Part shown: piece after piece, positions 8,336 to 17,041 of the stretch
How the letters are laid out: each line of letters begins with the position of its first letter
Position numbering within the stretch: the stretch's first letter is position 1
Origin: Szabonella sp046295215
GTDB taxonomy: Bacteria; Pseudomonadota; Alphaproteobacteria; Rhodobacterales; Rhodobacteraceae
Assembly: GCA_046295215.1 (NCBI GenBank)
Contig: JBKBNP010000019.1
Coordinates: 1-64,000 of the forward strand
Length of the DNA: 64,000 nucleotides
Reading direction: 5' to 3'
Program-made: the position numbers and the translations under genes
Notes under the pieces: generated by a model
Seen by the model: the letters and a program-made list of their open reading frames with translations, nothing else
Told to the model about the DNA's origin: nothing
The model's database searches: none

Positions 8336-9484
8336 ATGACAGTGATCGGCGTTGTCGGATTGGGGGTCATGGGGCTGGGGATTGCCCAGACCTATGCGGC
8401 GGCCGGGTTCCGCGTGCTGGCGACGGATGACCACGCCCCGGCGCGAGGGACCGCCCATGACCGGCTGCGCGCCTCGCTGTCGCCCCGCGTTGCAGCGGGG
8501 AAACTGACGGAAGAGGCGGTCGAGGATCTGTGCAGCCGCATCGAAATCGTCCCTGACATCGCGGATCTGGCCCCCTGCGGGTTGATGATCGAGGCCATCG
8601 CCGAGGATCTGGAGGCAAAACGTGCGCTTTTCCGCCAATTGACGCAGGCCGCCCCGGAGGCTGTGCTGGCCACCAATACCTCGTCCCTGTCCGTCGCCGC
8701 CATCCGCGACGGGCTGTTGCGGCCGGACCGGATCCTCGGCCTGCATTTCTTCAACCCCGCGCCGGTGATGAAGCTGGTGGAACTGGTGGAAACCGGCGCG
8801 GCCCCCTCGGCGCTGGCGCTGGCCCGCGAGGTGACTGAAAGAGCCGGCAAGGTGGTCATTGGCTGCGCCGACCGTCCCGGTTTCATCGTCAACCGCTGCG
8901 CGCGCCCCTTTTACGGCGAGGCGCTGGCGCTGCTGGAAGAAGGCCGGAGCGCCGCCGAAATTGACGCTTCGATGGTGGCGGCAGGCTATCGGCTGGGGCC
9001 TTTCGCGCTGATCGACCTCGTGGGGGCCGACATCAATCTTGCCGCCAGCGAACAGATCGCCGCCGCCATGGGCCATCACCCGCGCTATCATGTGTTCGAT
9101 GCGCTGCGCACCCAGGTTGCGCGCGGTGATCTGGGCCGCAAGACCGGGCACGGCTTCGTCACGGGCGGCAAGGGCGCCGCGACCGCCATCCCCGACCCCG
9201 CGATTGCCCTGCGCATCGAGACGATGGTGGCCAATGAGGCTGCGATGCTGCTGGCCGAAGGCGGGGTAACAGCCGCCGAGATCGACCGCGCCCTGCGGCT
9301 CGGGCTGAATTTTCCACGCGGGGCTTTCGAGGCCGCGGGGGTCTGGGGGGCAGACCGGATTGCAGGTGAGCTTTTGCGGCTTGAACGGGCCGCGGCGAGC
9401 GGGCTGAAAAGCCGCTATCTTCCCGCTCCGGCGCTGATGTCTGTCATTCGCGGGGAAGAAAACCGCAGGGATTCGATGTCCTGA
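8336..9484 (+). CDS. 3-hydroxyacyl-CoA dehydrogenase (NAD-binding)
   Basis: 382-residue L-3-hydroxyacyl-CoA dehydrogenase. The N-terminal Rossmann motif GVVGLGVMGLGIAQ is followed by NTSSLSV and GLHFFNPAPVMKLVELV, which carries the catalytic His. A first C-terminal domain (ADRPGFIVNRCARPFYGEA) and a second, partly duplicated one (ANEAAMLLAEGGVTAAEID) explain the length, longer than the usual 280 residues and closer to PaaH-type enzymes. It is divergent from the 2-aminobenzoate operon and shares its operator region, so it probably oxidises a hydroxyacyl-CoA formed after ring opening. Confidence 0.88.
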   Translation: MTVIGVVGLGVMGLGIAQTYAAAGFRVLATDDHAPARGTAHDRLRASLSPRVAAGKLTEEAVEDLCSRIEIVPDIADLAPCGLMIEAIAEDLEAKRALFRQLTQAAPEAVLATNTSSLSVAAIRDGLLRPDRILGLHFFNPAPVMKLVELVETGAAPSALALAREVTERAGKVVIGCADRPGFIVNRCARPFYGEALALLEEGRSAAEIDASMVAAGYRLGPFALIDLVGADINLAASEQIAAAMGHHPRYHVFDALRTQVARGDLGRKTGHGFVTGGKGAATAIPDPAIALRIETMVANEAAMLLAEGGVTAAEIDRALRLGLNFPRGAFEAAGVWGADRIAGELLRLERAAASGLKSRYLPAPALMSVIRGEENRRDSMS

Positions 9485-9668
9485 CCCATTCGGGGCGATC
9501 CGAGGTGCAATCAGGGGTTGATCCGCCGGGATCCCCCAGGCTCGATCAGGTGTTTGTTCCCCCCTTGACGGGCTGACGCAGCGTTTTGACGGGCAATTGA
9601 CGCGGCCCCTCTGGAATTTCGGGCTGCGTTTTGGCAGGGTTTACCCAAGGTCACTCCCGGAGTCTGCC

Positions 9669-10631
9669 ATGCCGACCGAAGCGCGATCAGAAGATCATCT
9701 CCGCATCCTGATGGTAGCCCCGTGCCCGTCGATGATGATCGCCGCCCCCACGCTGGCGCAGCATTTGCAGATCCCGACGCAGGAGGCCGAGCGGCGACTG
9801 TCCTCGGTGCCGTCCGCCCTCTGCGAAAGGCTTGCGGTTCCCGAGGCAAAGCGCCTGGCGAACCTTCTGGCCGCGATGGGAGTGCAGGTGCGCCTCGAGG
9901 CCGCCAGCCTGCCCGAAACCCCGGAAACCGCGATGGTCGATGTGTCGCTGCAACCTGTCGAGGGGGACAGACTGGCAGAACTGGCCAAGGCGGTTTCGGA
10001 CTGGCTGCCTCCGGTCGGCGTAACCCATTGCGACCGCAGCGCGACGGCAATCGAGGACGAACTCGCCGGGCCGGGCGGGCTGATCCTGTCTTCGGTCTCG
10101 ATGGCGGATGCGGACCTGCTGCGCCGGGTTCTGCGCCGAATCGCCGGATTGCGCATCGCGGTGTCCGATCCGCGCAATGCGCTCTATGATCTGCTGCCCG
10201 ACCACCGCGCGCCGTTTTCCGTGCCGCCGGCCGTGACGGATGTGCTGCGCCGCATGGGTCTTTCGTCCTGCAAACTGACCGGAGCGGTCGCCTCGCGGCT
10301 CGACCGCGCGACTCGCGATCTGGTTCTGGCACGTTTTCCAAAGGCACCCCTTGTTGCCATGAACCGCGACTTCCAGCGATTCGATCTTTTCCTGACGGGG
10401 GTGCAGAATGTCTCTCCCCGGGAACTGGCGGATTTTCTGGTGGCACGGTCCGACCTTCCACGGTCGATGCTGGAACGAATGCCCCGCCCGCTGCGTATCG
10501 AATGCGGACTGACGCGCGAGAACGCCCTGGCCTTCCAGTCCGACTATGCCGCGCTCGGCTTTGAAACCTGCGCGCGCCTGCGTGTCTATTACCCGGTCCG
10601 ATGCCCCTTGAAAGATCGGGTCGGCCCCTGA
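9669..10631 (+). CDS. Uncharacterised protein upstream of motB, L7/L12-like repeats
   Basis: 320 residues, no recognised family. Residues about 12-78 (PTLAQHL...PTQEAERRLSSVPSAL...AKRLANLLAAMGVQVRLE) look like the C-terminal fold of ribosomal protein L7/L12. Residues near 245-320 have the same layout (VSPRELADFLV, ERMPRPLRIE, FQSDYAALGFE), suggesting an internal duplication around a divergent middle part. No signal peptide or membrane segment. ATG 9669 has CCGGAG seven bases upstream; the longer frame starting at 9597 lacks this. It stands between the catabolic genes and motB on the same strand, so a flagellar role is a guess from position. Confidence 0.72.
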   Translation: MPTEARSEDHLRILMVAPCPSMMIAAPTLAQHLQIPTQEAERRLSSVPSALCERLAVPEAKRLANLLAAMGVQVRLEAASLPETPETAMVDVSLQPVEGDRLAELAKAVSDWLPPVGVTHCDRSATAIEDELAGPGGLILSSVSMADADLLRRVLRRIAGLRIAVSDPRNALYDLLPDHRAPFSVPPAVTDVLRRMGLSSCKLTGAVASRLDRATRDLVLARFPKAPLVAMNRDFQRFDLFLTGVQNVSPRELADFLVARSDLPRSMLERMPRPLRIECGLTRENALAFQSDYAALGFETCARLRVYYPVRCPLKDRVGP

Positions 10632-10742
10632 CGCTCTGCCCCTGCTCCCGGGCTCTGCGCATTGGCCGAGGGCGGTCCTGTTCATCAGGGCCGCTTTCGG
10701 CCTTTGTGGCGGAAATGAGGAAATTCCAGCCATATTGATGGG

Positions 10743-10757
10743 TTAACCCGCATTTCA
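10743..10757. promoter_or_regulatory. CtrA-like site upstream of motB
   Basis: TTAA at 10743-10746 and TTCA at 10754-10757 are separated by 7 bp, one mismatch from the CtrA consensus TTAA-N7-TTAA. The first half is also the core of the perfect palindrome GGGTTAACCC (10740-10749). It lies 46 bp upstream of the motB start. Confidence 0.5.
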
Positions 10758-10803
10758 CCCCGATGCGCTAGGTCTGGTTCCGGGTGTTGAAACGGGTGGT
10801 GTG

Positions 10804-11646
10804 ATGGACAGGCAGAAAAATGCCAGGCCAGTCATCATCAAGCGGAAGAAGATCATCGCAGGCGGCGGTCACCACGGCGGGGCGTGGAAAGTGGCCTATG
10901 CCGATTTCGTGACGGCGATGATGGCCTTCTTCATGCTGATGTGGCTGTTGAATGCAACGACGGAAAAACAGCGCAAGGGGCTGGCGGATTATTTCAGTCC
11001 GACGATCCCGGTAAACCGCATCTCCGGCGGCGGCGATGGGGCCTTCGGCGGCGAAAGCGTGATGTCGCAGAAGGTCCATTCCGAAAACGGGACCGGCGCA
11101 CAGGGGGTGCAGACACGCATTGCCGAGGCGGATGGCGGCCAGCAGGGGGAGCATGACGGCGCCGTGGAAGGCCGCCTTCAGGCGCAGCTTTCCGACCTTG
11201 AAAAAGCGCTGACCGCGCGGCGCGGTGAAAGCATGACGATGGAGCGTGCGTTGCGCCATGTCGTCACCAAGGTCACCGACGAGGGGCTGGTGATCGAGAT
11301 CTTCGATCTCGACGATGTGCCCCTGTTTGACGCCTCGAGTGCGCGACCGCAGAAGATCACCCGCGATCTCGCAGCCCTTCTGGCCGAGGTTTTGTCGATC
11401 ACCACGAACGGGCTTGCGGTCAACGGTCATGTCCGCGCCTTTCCGATCACGCTGATCGACAATCCGGCCTGGGCACTTTCGGCGACAAGGGCGCAGGTTT
11501 TCCGGGGCCTGATGACAGAGGCAGGGCTGGGCGAAACGCGGGTCCAGCGCGTCTCGGGCCATGCGGACCGCAAACCCGTGACCGCCAACGCCATGGCATC
11601 GCGTAACAATCGTCTGGAGATTGTCCTGCTGCGGCGCGACCGCTGA
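10804..11646 (+). CDS. motB: Flagellar motor stator protein MotB
   Basis: 280-residue stator subunit. One membrane segment near residues 31-50 (VAYADFVTAMMAFFMLMWLLNA) carries the proton-binding Asp at about residue 34. The C-terminal half is the OmpA-like peptidoglycan-binding domain (WALSATRAQVFRGLM, RVSGHADRKP, NNRLEIVLLRR). A basic N-terminal tail precedes the membrane. GTG 10801 is an alternative start; ATG 10804 is preferred. Its partner motA is 10 kb downstream (21934), so the stator genes are split, and motB has its own CtrA-like site. Confidence 0.93.
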   Translation: MDRQKNARPVIIKRKKIIAGGGHHGGAWKVAYADFVTAMMAFFMLMWLLNATTEKQRKGLADYFSPTIPVNRISGGGDGAFGGESVMSQKVHSENGTGAQGVQTRIAEADGGQQGEHDGAVEGRLQAQLSDLEKALTARRGESMTMERALRHVVTKVTDEGLVIEIFDLDDVPLFDASSARPQKITRDLAALLAEVLSITTNGLAVNGHVRAFPITLIDNPAWALSATRAQVFRGLMTEAGLGETRVQRVSGHADRKPVTANAMASRNNRLEIVLLRRDR

Positions 11647-11669
11647 GGTCTTGCCTCGCATTTTATCCA

Positions 11670-11684
11670 TTAGCCGGATGTTAA
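11670..11684. promoter_or_regulatory. CtrA-like site upstream of flgE
   Basis: TTAG at 11670-11673 and TTAA at 11681-11684 are exactly 7 bp apart, one mismatch from TTAA-N7-TTAA. The site lies between the motB stop and flgE, 58 bp upstream of the flgE start, and would drive flgE-flgK-flgL-flgI. Confidence 0.6.
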
Positions 11685-11742
11685 GCCGCGCCGTGCAGTT
11701 TCGACCTTGACCAGGGGTCGAAGCAGCAGAAAGGCGCTACCG

Positions 11743-13050
11743 ATGACGATTTCCTCCTCGCTCAATGCAGGGGTTGCGGGGCTTAATGCCAACGCGACCC
11801 GTCTCGCAACCATTGCCGACAACATCGCCAATTCCGGAACCTACGGCTACAAACGCGCCACAGCGGATTTCGAAAGCATGGTCATCAGCCAGGCGCAGGG
11901 GGCCGGGGTCTATTCGGCCGGAGGCGTGCGCGCCTCGACCACAAGGCTGATCGACGAACGCGGCGCGCTGGTCGGCACGGCCAATGCGCTCGACCTGGCG
12001 GTATCGGGGCGCGGGATGCTGCCGGTCGTGCCTTCGGTCGGGCTGGGGCCCGGACTGTCCAACAGTTCGATGATCATGACGACAACCGGGTCCTTCCGCC
12101 CTGACGCCGAAGGCACGCTGAAAACCGATTCCGGGCTTGTCCTGCTCGGTTGGCCAGCCAATGCCGACGGCACCATCCCGGTGCTGCCACGCGATACGGT
12201 GGGCGGGTTGCGTCCCGTCACGATCAACGCGAATCAGCAGGCGGGCGACCCGACAACCAGCATGAAGCTCGGCGTCAACCTTCCGGCAACCCACACCTAT
12301 GCGGGTGCCGGCGGTGACACGCTGCCGCTCTCGGTCGAATATTTCGGCAATCTCGGGACATCCGAAACGCTGAGTGTCGCCTTCACTCCGCTCGTCCCTC
12401 CCACCGGCAGTTCGAACACCTGGACCATGGTGATCCGCGATTCCGCGCAGAACGGCGCCGTGATCGGAGAATATGAACTCAGCTTCGATGATACGCGCGG
12501 CAATGGCGGCACACTTGCCACCGTCACGACAATCGCCGGGGGCGCCTATGATCCTCTGGCCGGCAATATCGATCTTGCGATCGGGGGCGGGCCACTGACC
12601 GTGACGCTCGGCCGTCTGGGCAGCCCGAACGGCCTGACCCAGTTGTCCGACAGTTTCGCGCCGACCTCCATCACCAAGAACGGCTCCCCCGTCGGCAATC
12701 TCACGGCGGTCGAAGTCGATGAAAACGGCTATATCAACGCGACCTATGACACGGGATTCACCCGGCGGCTCTACCAGATTCCCCTTGTCGATGTGGCCAA
12801 TCTCAACGGACTGATTTCGCTCAACAATCAAGCCTATGGCATCTCCCCCAACAGCGGTTCGTTCTTTCTGTGGAACGCCGGTGAGGGGCCGACCGGATCG
12901 GTGATCGGCTATGCCCGCGAAAGCTCCACCACCGATGTCGCTGCCGAACTGACCTCGCTGATCCAGACGCAGCGGGCCTATTCCTCCAACGCCAAGGTGA
13001 TCCAGACCGTCGACGAGATGTTGCAGGAAACCACGAATATCAAGCGTTGA
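11743..13050 (+). CDS. flgE: Flagellar hook protein FlgE
   Basis: 435-residue hook protein. The N-terminal rod/hook motif (SLNAGVAGLNANATRLATIADNIANSGTYGYKR, residues 4 onward) and the C-terminal helix (ELTSLIQTQRAYSSNAKVIQTVDEML) are the two halves of the D0 domain. The central region is Gly/Thr rich and variable, as in other hook proteins. ATG 11743 is chosen over an upstream frame because the family begins at MTISSSLNAG. It opens a four-gene set with flgK, flgL and flgI. Confidence 0.93.
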   Translation: MTISSSLNAGVAGLNANATRLATIADNIANSGTYGYKRATADFESMVISQAQGAGVYSAGGVRASTTRLIDERGALVGTANALDLAVSGRGMLPVVPSVGLGPGLSNSSMIMTTTGSFRPDAEGTLKTDSGLVLLGWPANADGTIPVLPRDTVGGLRPVTINANQQAGDPTTSMKLGVNLPATHTYAGAGGDTLPLSVEYFGNLGTSETLSVAFTPLVPPTGSSNTWTMVIRDSAQNGAVIGEYELSFDDTRGNGGTLATVTTIAGGAYDPLAGNIDLAIGGGPLTVTLGRLGSPNGLTQLSDSFAPTSITKNGSPVGNLTAVEVDENGYINATYDTGFTRRLYQIPLVDVANLNGLISLNNQAYGISPNSGSFFLWNAGEGPTGSVIGYARESSTTDVAAELTSLIQTQRAYSSNAKVIQTVDEMLQETTNIKR

Positions 13051-13063
13051 GGGGGCCTGAGGC

Positions 13064-14509
13064 ATGACGATCTCCGGCACCCTGTCCAGCGCGCTTTCGG
13101 GGCTCACCGCGGCCTCCCGCGCGGCGGAACTCATTTCCTCCAACATCGCCAATGCGATGACCGATGGATATGCGCGCCGCGACCTGCAGCTTGGCGCAAG
13201 GCGGGTCGGGGATGCGGGTCAGGGGGTCCAGATCAACGGCGTCGGCAGGGAGGTCGACCAGATCCTGTTGCGCGACCTGCGACTCGCCAGATCGGGGGCG
13301 GAGGGGTTGGAAACCCGCGCAGCCTTCCACCGGCGGCTTGAGAGCATGGTGACGGGCACCGACAGCATCGCGGCCCGGATCGACAGTTTCGATGCGGCCC
13401 TGATTGCCGCCGCAGCCCGCCCTGACAGCGAGGCGCGGCTCGGGGCGGTTCTGGACAGTGCCAGATCGCTTGTCGGAAGCCTGCGGTCTGCCTCCGATAC
13501 TGTCCAGAGATCCCGGCTCGACGCGGACAGTGCAATCGCTGCGGATGTGGCGCAGGTGAACCGCGCGCTGACCCAGATTGCCGCGCTGAACGGAACCATT
13601 GCCGGCATGGCTGTCGGAGGCCGGGACAGCTCCGCGTTGCAGGACCAGCGCCAGCAGCTCATCGACGGCCTTGCCGCCACCATCCCGCTGCGGGAAGTGC
13701 CGGACAATCAGGGACGTGTCGCGCTCTATACCTCCGGCGGGGCGGTGCTGCTGGACGGGCGACCTGCGCAACTGGGCTTCACCCCGGTCAACACGATCAC
13801 GCCGGACATGACGCTCGCCTCCGGGGCACTGTCGGGGTTGACGCTGAACGGGATTCCCTTGCGCAGCGATGACGGAGGGTCGCTGGCCGGAGGGCGGCTC
13901 GCAGCACATTTCGCAATCCGCGACACTCTGGCACCCGAAGCGCAGGTCATGCTCGATGCCATTGCCCGCGACCTTGTGGAACGGTTCGAGGATCCTGGCC
14001 TTGATCCGACGCGGCTGCCGGGCGGGCCGGGGCTGTTCACGGACCGTGGCGCGGCCTTCGACCCCGCCGATGAGGCCGGGCTGTCGCAGCGGCTGGCGCT
14101 CGCGGCCTCCACCGACCCGGCGCAGGGAGGGGCGGTCTGGCGCCTGCGTGACGGTCTCGGCGCCAGCGTCCCCGGCCCGGCCGGAGAGAGCCGTCTGCTC
14201 GACTCACTCGTCTCGGCACTGAACCTGTCACGCAGCGGCGGGTCAGGTCCGTTTGCGGGAATGCCGCAGAGCCTTGCAGGCCTCGCCGGGGCAACGCTCG
14301 CAGGCCTTGGCGCGAACCGCCTGACCGCAGAGGCAGAGGCCGGTTTTGCAACGGCCCGGGCTGGCGCACTTAATCTGCTGCACAAGGCAGACGGGGTCGA
14401 TACCGACCGCGAGATGCAGCATTTGCTGCTCGTCGAGCAGGCCTTTGCCGCCAATGCGCGCGTCGTCAAGACGGTGGACGAAATGATCCAGTTGCTGTTG
14501 GGGATGTGA
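13064..14509 (+). CDS. flgK: Flagellar hook-associated protein 1 FlgK
   Basis: 481 residues. The N-terminal motif TLSSALSGLTAASRAAELISSNIANAMTDGYARRD and the C-terminal LLLVEQAFAANARVVKTVDEMIQLLLGM are the FlgK/FlgE-type D0 halves. The helical D1 segment (DTVQRSRLDADSAIAADVAQVNRALTQIAALNG) is also typical. FlgK forms the first junction ring between hook and filament. The gene starts 13 bp after flgE and ends one base before flgL. Confidence 0.92.
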   Translation: MTISGTLSSALSGLTAASRAAELISSNIANAMTDGYARRDLQLGARRVGDAGQGVQINGVGREVDQILLRDLRLARSGAEGLETRAAFHRRLESMVTGTDSIAARIDSFDAALIAAAARPDSEARLGAVLDSARSLVGSLRSASDTVQRSRLDADSAIAADVAQVNRALTQIAALNGTIAGMAVGGRDSSALQDQRQQLIDGLAATIPLREVPDNQGRVALYTSGGAVLLDGRPAQLGFTPVNTITPDMTLASGALSGLTLNGIPLRSDDGGSLAGGRLAAHFAIRDTLAPEAQVMLDAIARDLVERFEDPGLDPTRLPGGPGLFTDRGAAFDPADEAGLSQRLALAASTDPAQGGAVWRLRDGLGASVPGPAGESRLLDSLVSALNLSRSGGSGPFAGMPQSLAGLAGATLAGLGANRLTAEAEAGFATARAGALNLLHKADGVDTDREMQHLLLVEQAFAANARVVKTVDEMIQLLLGM

Positions 14510-14510
14510 C

Positions 14511-15518
14511 ATGACCATTTCGGGCATTGGCGATCTGGCGCAGACGATCCTGTTCCGGCAGCAGGCAGGCGCGTTGAAAAAGGCCGTGCAGACCGCCTCG
14601 CAGGAATTGACCACCGGCCAGACGGCAGACAGGGTGCAGCATCGCGGCGGCGATACAGGCCCGGTTCTGGCGCTGGAATCCACTCTGTCGCGACTTGCCG
14701 CCTTCACCCGCGCAGGCGCGGATGCCGCTCTCATGGCGACCCGGATGCAGACAGCGCTGGCCACCGTGCAGGATCTGGTTTCCGGCTTTGCGACAAGCTT
14801 GCTGAACACCGGGCTGATCGCGGAACAGCAGACGCTGTCCGCCCTCGCCGAGGATGCAGGTCAGCGCCTTGATGCGACAATCAGGACACTGAACCAGCGG
14901 TCCGGGGACAGGGCGATGTTTGCCGGGATCGAAACCGCAGGCCCCGCCCTGGCCGAAGCATCGGTTTTCCTCGACGCCGTGGAAGCGGCGGTTGCCGCCT
15001 CGGGCGCGACGGATGCCGATGCGATCGCGATCGCGATTTCGGACTGGTTCGATGACCCGACCGGCTTTGCAACAAGCGGCTATCTGGGGGGGGCACCGCT
15101 TTCCCCGTTCCAGCTGTCGCCCTCCGAAAGCGGCGAGATTTCCATGACCGCTGCCGATCCGGCATTGCGCGACACGCTCAAGGCGTTGACGACGGCGGCG
15201 CTGCTAGGGCGTGGCATTCCTGCCGATCCGGTCGAAGCGGCCTCCCTTGCCCGGATCGCAGGCGGCAATCTGCTGCAAAGCGACAGCGACCGGACCGAAC
15301 TCGCCGCCCGGATCGGCCTTGTTGAAGGCCGTATCGAGTCAGCGATGGCCCGGAACATCGCCGAGACCGCGGGTTTGAAGATGGTTCTCGCGGACCTGCT
15401 TGCGATTGACCCCTATGAGGCGGCAACGCGGCTGGAAGCCTCCCAGGGTCAGCTTGAAACCCTCTTTGCCCTCACCGCGCGGCTTTCGCGCCTCAGTCTG
15501 GTGGATTTCCTGCGATGA
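14511..15518 (+). CDS. flgL: Flagellar hook-associated protein 3 FlgL
   Basis: 335 residues, flagellin-like ends: N-terminal QTILFRQQAGALKKAVQTASQELTTGQ and C-terminal helix LEASQGQLETLFALTARLSRLSLVDFLR. The protein forms the second junction ring, on which the filament is assembled. Length and order after flgK are usual for the family in Rhodobacteraceae. Its stop overlaps the flgI start (ATGA). Confidence 0.88.
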   Translation: MTISGIGDLAQTILFRQQAGALKKAVQTASQELTTGQTADRVQHRGGDTGPVLALESTLSRLAAFTRAGADAALMATRMQTALATVQDLVSGFATSLLNTGLIAEQQTLSALAEDAGQRLDATIRTLNQRSGDRAMFAGIETAGPALAEASVFLDAVEAAVAASGATDADAIAIAISDWFDDPTGFATSGYLGGAPLSPFQLSPSESGEISMTAADPALRDTLKALTTAALLGRGIPADPVEAASLARIAGGNLLQSDSDRTELAARIGLVEGRIESAMARNIAETAGLKMVLADLLAIDPYEAATRLEASQGQLETLFALTARLSRLSLVDFLR

Positions 15519-16612
15519 TCCGTTTTCTCTGCCTGATCTGCGTCCTTTGCCCGATGATTGCCACCGCCGCCCCGATCCGGATCAAGGATCTGGTCGAGTT
15601 CGACGGCGTGCGCGGCAACGACCTTGTCGGGTATGGGCTGGTAGTCGGCCTCAACGGCAGTGGCGACGGTATGCGCAATGCCCCGTTTACTGAAGAGATC
15701 CTGGCAAATCTGCTGGAGCGACTCGGGGTGAATGTCGCCGGAGAGCAGTTCCGCCCCAAGAATGTCGCCGCTGTTTTCGTGACGGCCGCGCTCCCGCCCT
15801 TCGCCCGCCGGGGCGCGAGGATCGACGTTTCCGTATCGGCCATCGGCGATGCCAAGAGCCTGCTGGGCGGCACGCTGGTGATGACACCGCTCAGCGGGGC
15901 GGATGGCAAGGTCTATGCCGTGGCGCAGGGAACCGTCATCGCGGGCGGGATCAGTGCGGAAGGTGTGGCCGGTCGCGTTGTTCAGGGGGTGCCTACGGCG
16001 GGGGTGATCCCCTCGGGCGCCCGCGTGGAACAGGAGGTGGATTTCGATTTCACCGGGCTGAACGAGATGCGGCTGGCGTTGCGGGTTGCGGACTTCACCA
16101 CGGCTGGCCGGATCGAGTCGGCGATCAATGGCGAATTTGGCCGCCGCGTCGCGATGATGCTGGACAGCGGAACGGTCACGCTCGACCTCGGGGCGGCGCG
16201 GATGGCCTCCCCCGCGCATGTGCTGGGGCGGGTGGAAAACATTCTCGTCGAGCCGCAAAACCGAGCGAGGGTCGTGGTCGACCAGCGCTCCGGCACGATC
16301 GTCATGGGGGCGGATGTCAGGATCAGCCGCGTTGCCGTCGCGCAGGGAGGATTGACCCTGCGGGTCGAGGAACGGCCCCTGGTCGTGCAGCCCAATCCCT
16401 TTGCCGAGGGCGAAAGCATCGTGATCCCGCGCACCGATGCGGCAATCGAACGGGCGCCGGGGACCGGACTTGCCGAGATCGGCAGCTCGACGGATCTTTC
16501 GCAGGTTGTCGCAGGCCTGAACGCGCTTGGCGTGGCTCCGCACGACATGATCGACATCCTGAAGAGCATCAACGCCGCCGGGGCACTTCACGCGGAATTT
16601 GTTGTCCACTGA
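15515..16612 (+). CDS. flgI: Flagellar P-ring protein FlgI
   Basis: 365 residues with a Sec signal peptide (MIRFLCLICVLCPMIATAA, cleavage after about residue 19). The mature N-terminus RIKDLVEFDGVRGNDLVGYGLVVGLNGSGD and the C-terminal LNALGVAPHDMIDILKSINAAGALHAEF are highly conserved FlgI signatures. It forms the periplasmic P-ring around the rod, with FlgA as chaperone (gene at 31427). Last gene of the flgEKLI operon. Confidence 0.95.
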   Translation: MIRFLCLICVLCPMIATAAPIRIKDLVEFDGVRGNDLVGYGLVVGLNGSGDGMRNAPFTEEILANLLERLGVNVAGEQFRPKNVAAVFVTAALPPFARRGARIDVSVSAIGDAKSLLGGTLVMTPLSGADGKVYAVAQGTVIAGGISAEGVAGRVVQGVPTAGVIPSGARVEQEVDFDFTGLNEMRLALRVADFTTAGRIESAINGEFGRRVAMMLDSGTVTLDLGAARMASPAHVLGRVENILVEPQNRARVVVDQRSGTIVMGADVRISRVAVAQGGLTLRVEERPLVVQPNPFAEGESIVIPRTDAAIERAPGTGLAEIGSSTDLSQVVAGLNALGVAPHDMIDILKSINAAGALHAEFVVH

Positions 16613-17041
16613 TCCGGGCGTTGACGGCTGCCGGGTGAAATCACGTTCAGGTCAGAAGCCATGATGACCCTCTGAGCAAGCCCGCGCTGCCGAGGCCGGG
16701 CCCTCGGAGTTTGCACCGAACGGGGGGGGCGGCGGTTTCGCTTCTCTGGCCAGAAATGGCGGGCGTTGACACCCCCTATGGTCCGACAGATCCTTCCGAA
16801 CTGCGAGCACCAGCAGCAATGCCGCTTTGCAGCACAGGGTCGAGGGGCGCGCGGCGGGGAGAATTCGCCAACACCCGTTTGCGTTCGGAACTCGCAGGAT
16901 TCTGCGACGCGGCGGAGTCCTGGCACCGGCCGATCCAATACCGTCCACAACTCGTGATGCGCCGGTCTGTCACGACCCAGACCGGGCCGCTCCCGGATTG
17001 TCCGGCTGGCGGAGTTGCCGCCTTGCACCCCTGTCGAACTG
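16613..17041. other. 429-bp convergent intergenic region without a supportable gene
   Basis: The gap separates flgI (plus) from fliP (minus). Open frames exist on both strands but none has a ribosome site, recognisable motif or family resemblance, and the plus-strand frame simply runs into the antisense of fliP. A small hairpin at 16690-16707 may terminate the flgEKLI transcript. The rest shows nothing I recognise; it could be decayed coding DNA. Confidence 0.6.
16690..16707 (+). terminator. Possible terminator downstream of flgI
   Basis: CCGAGG at 16690-16695 and CCTCGG at 16702-16707 form a 6-bp GC stem around CCGGGC, followed by AGTTT. It lies about 80 bp after the flgI stop. The T run is short, so the call is weak. 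Confidence 0.35.
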
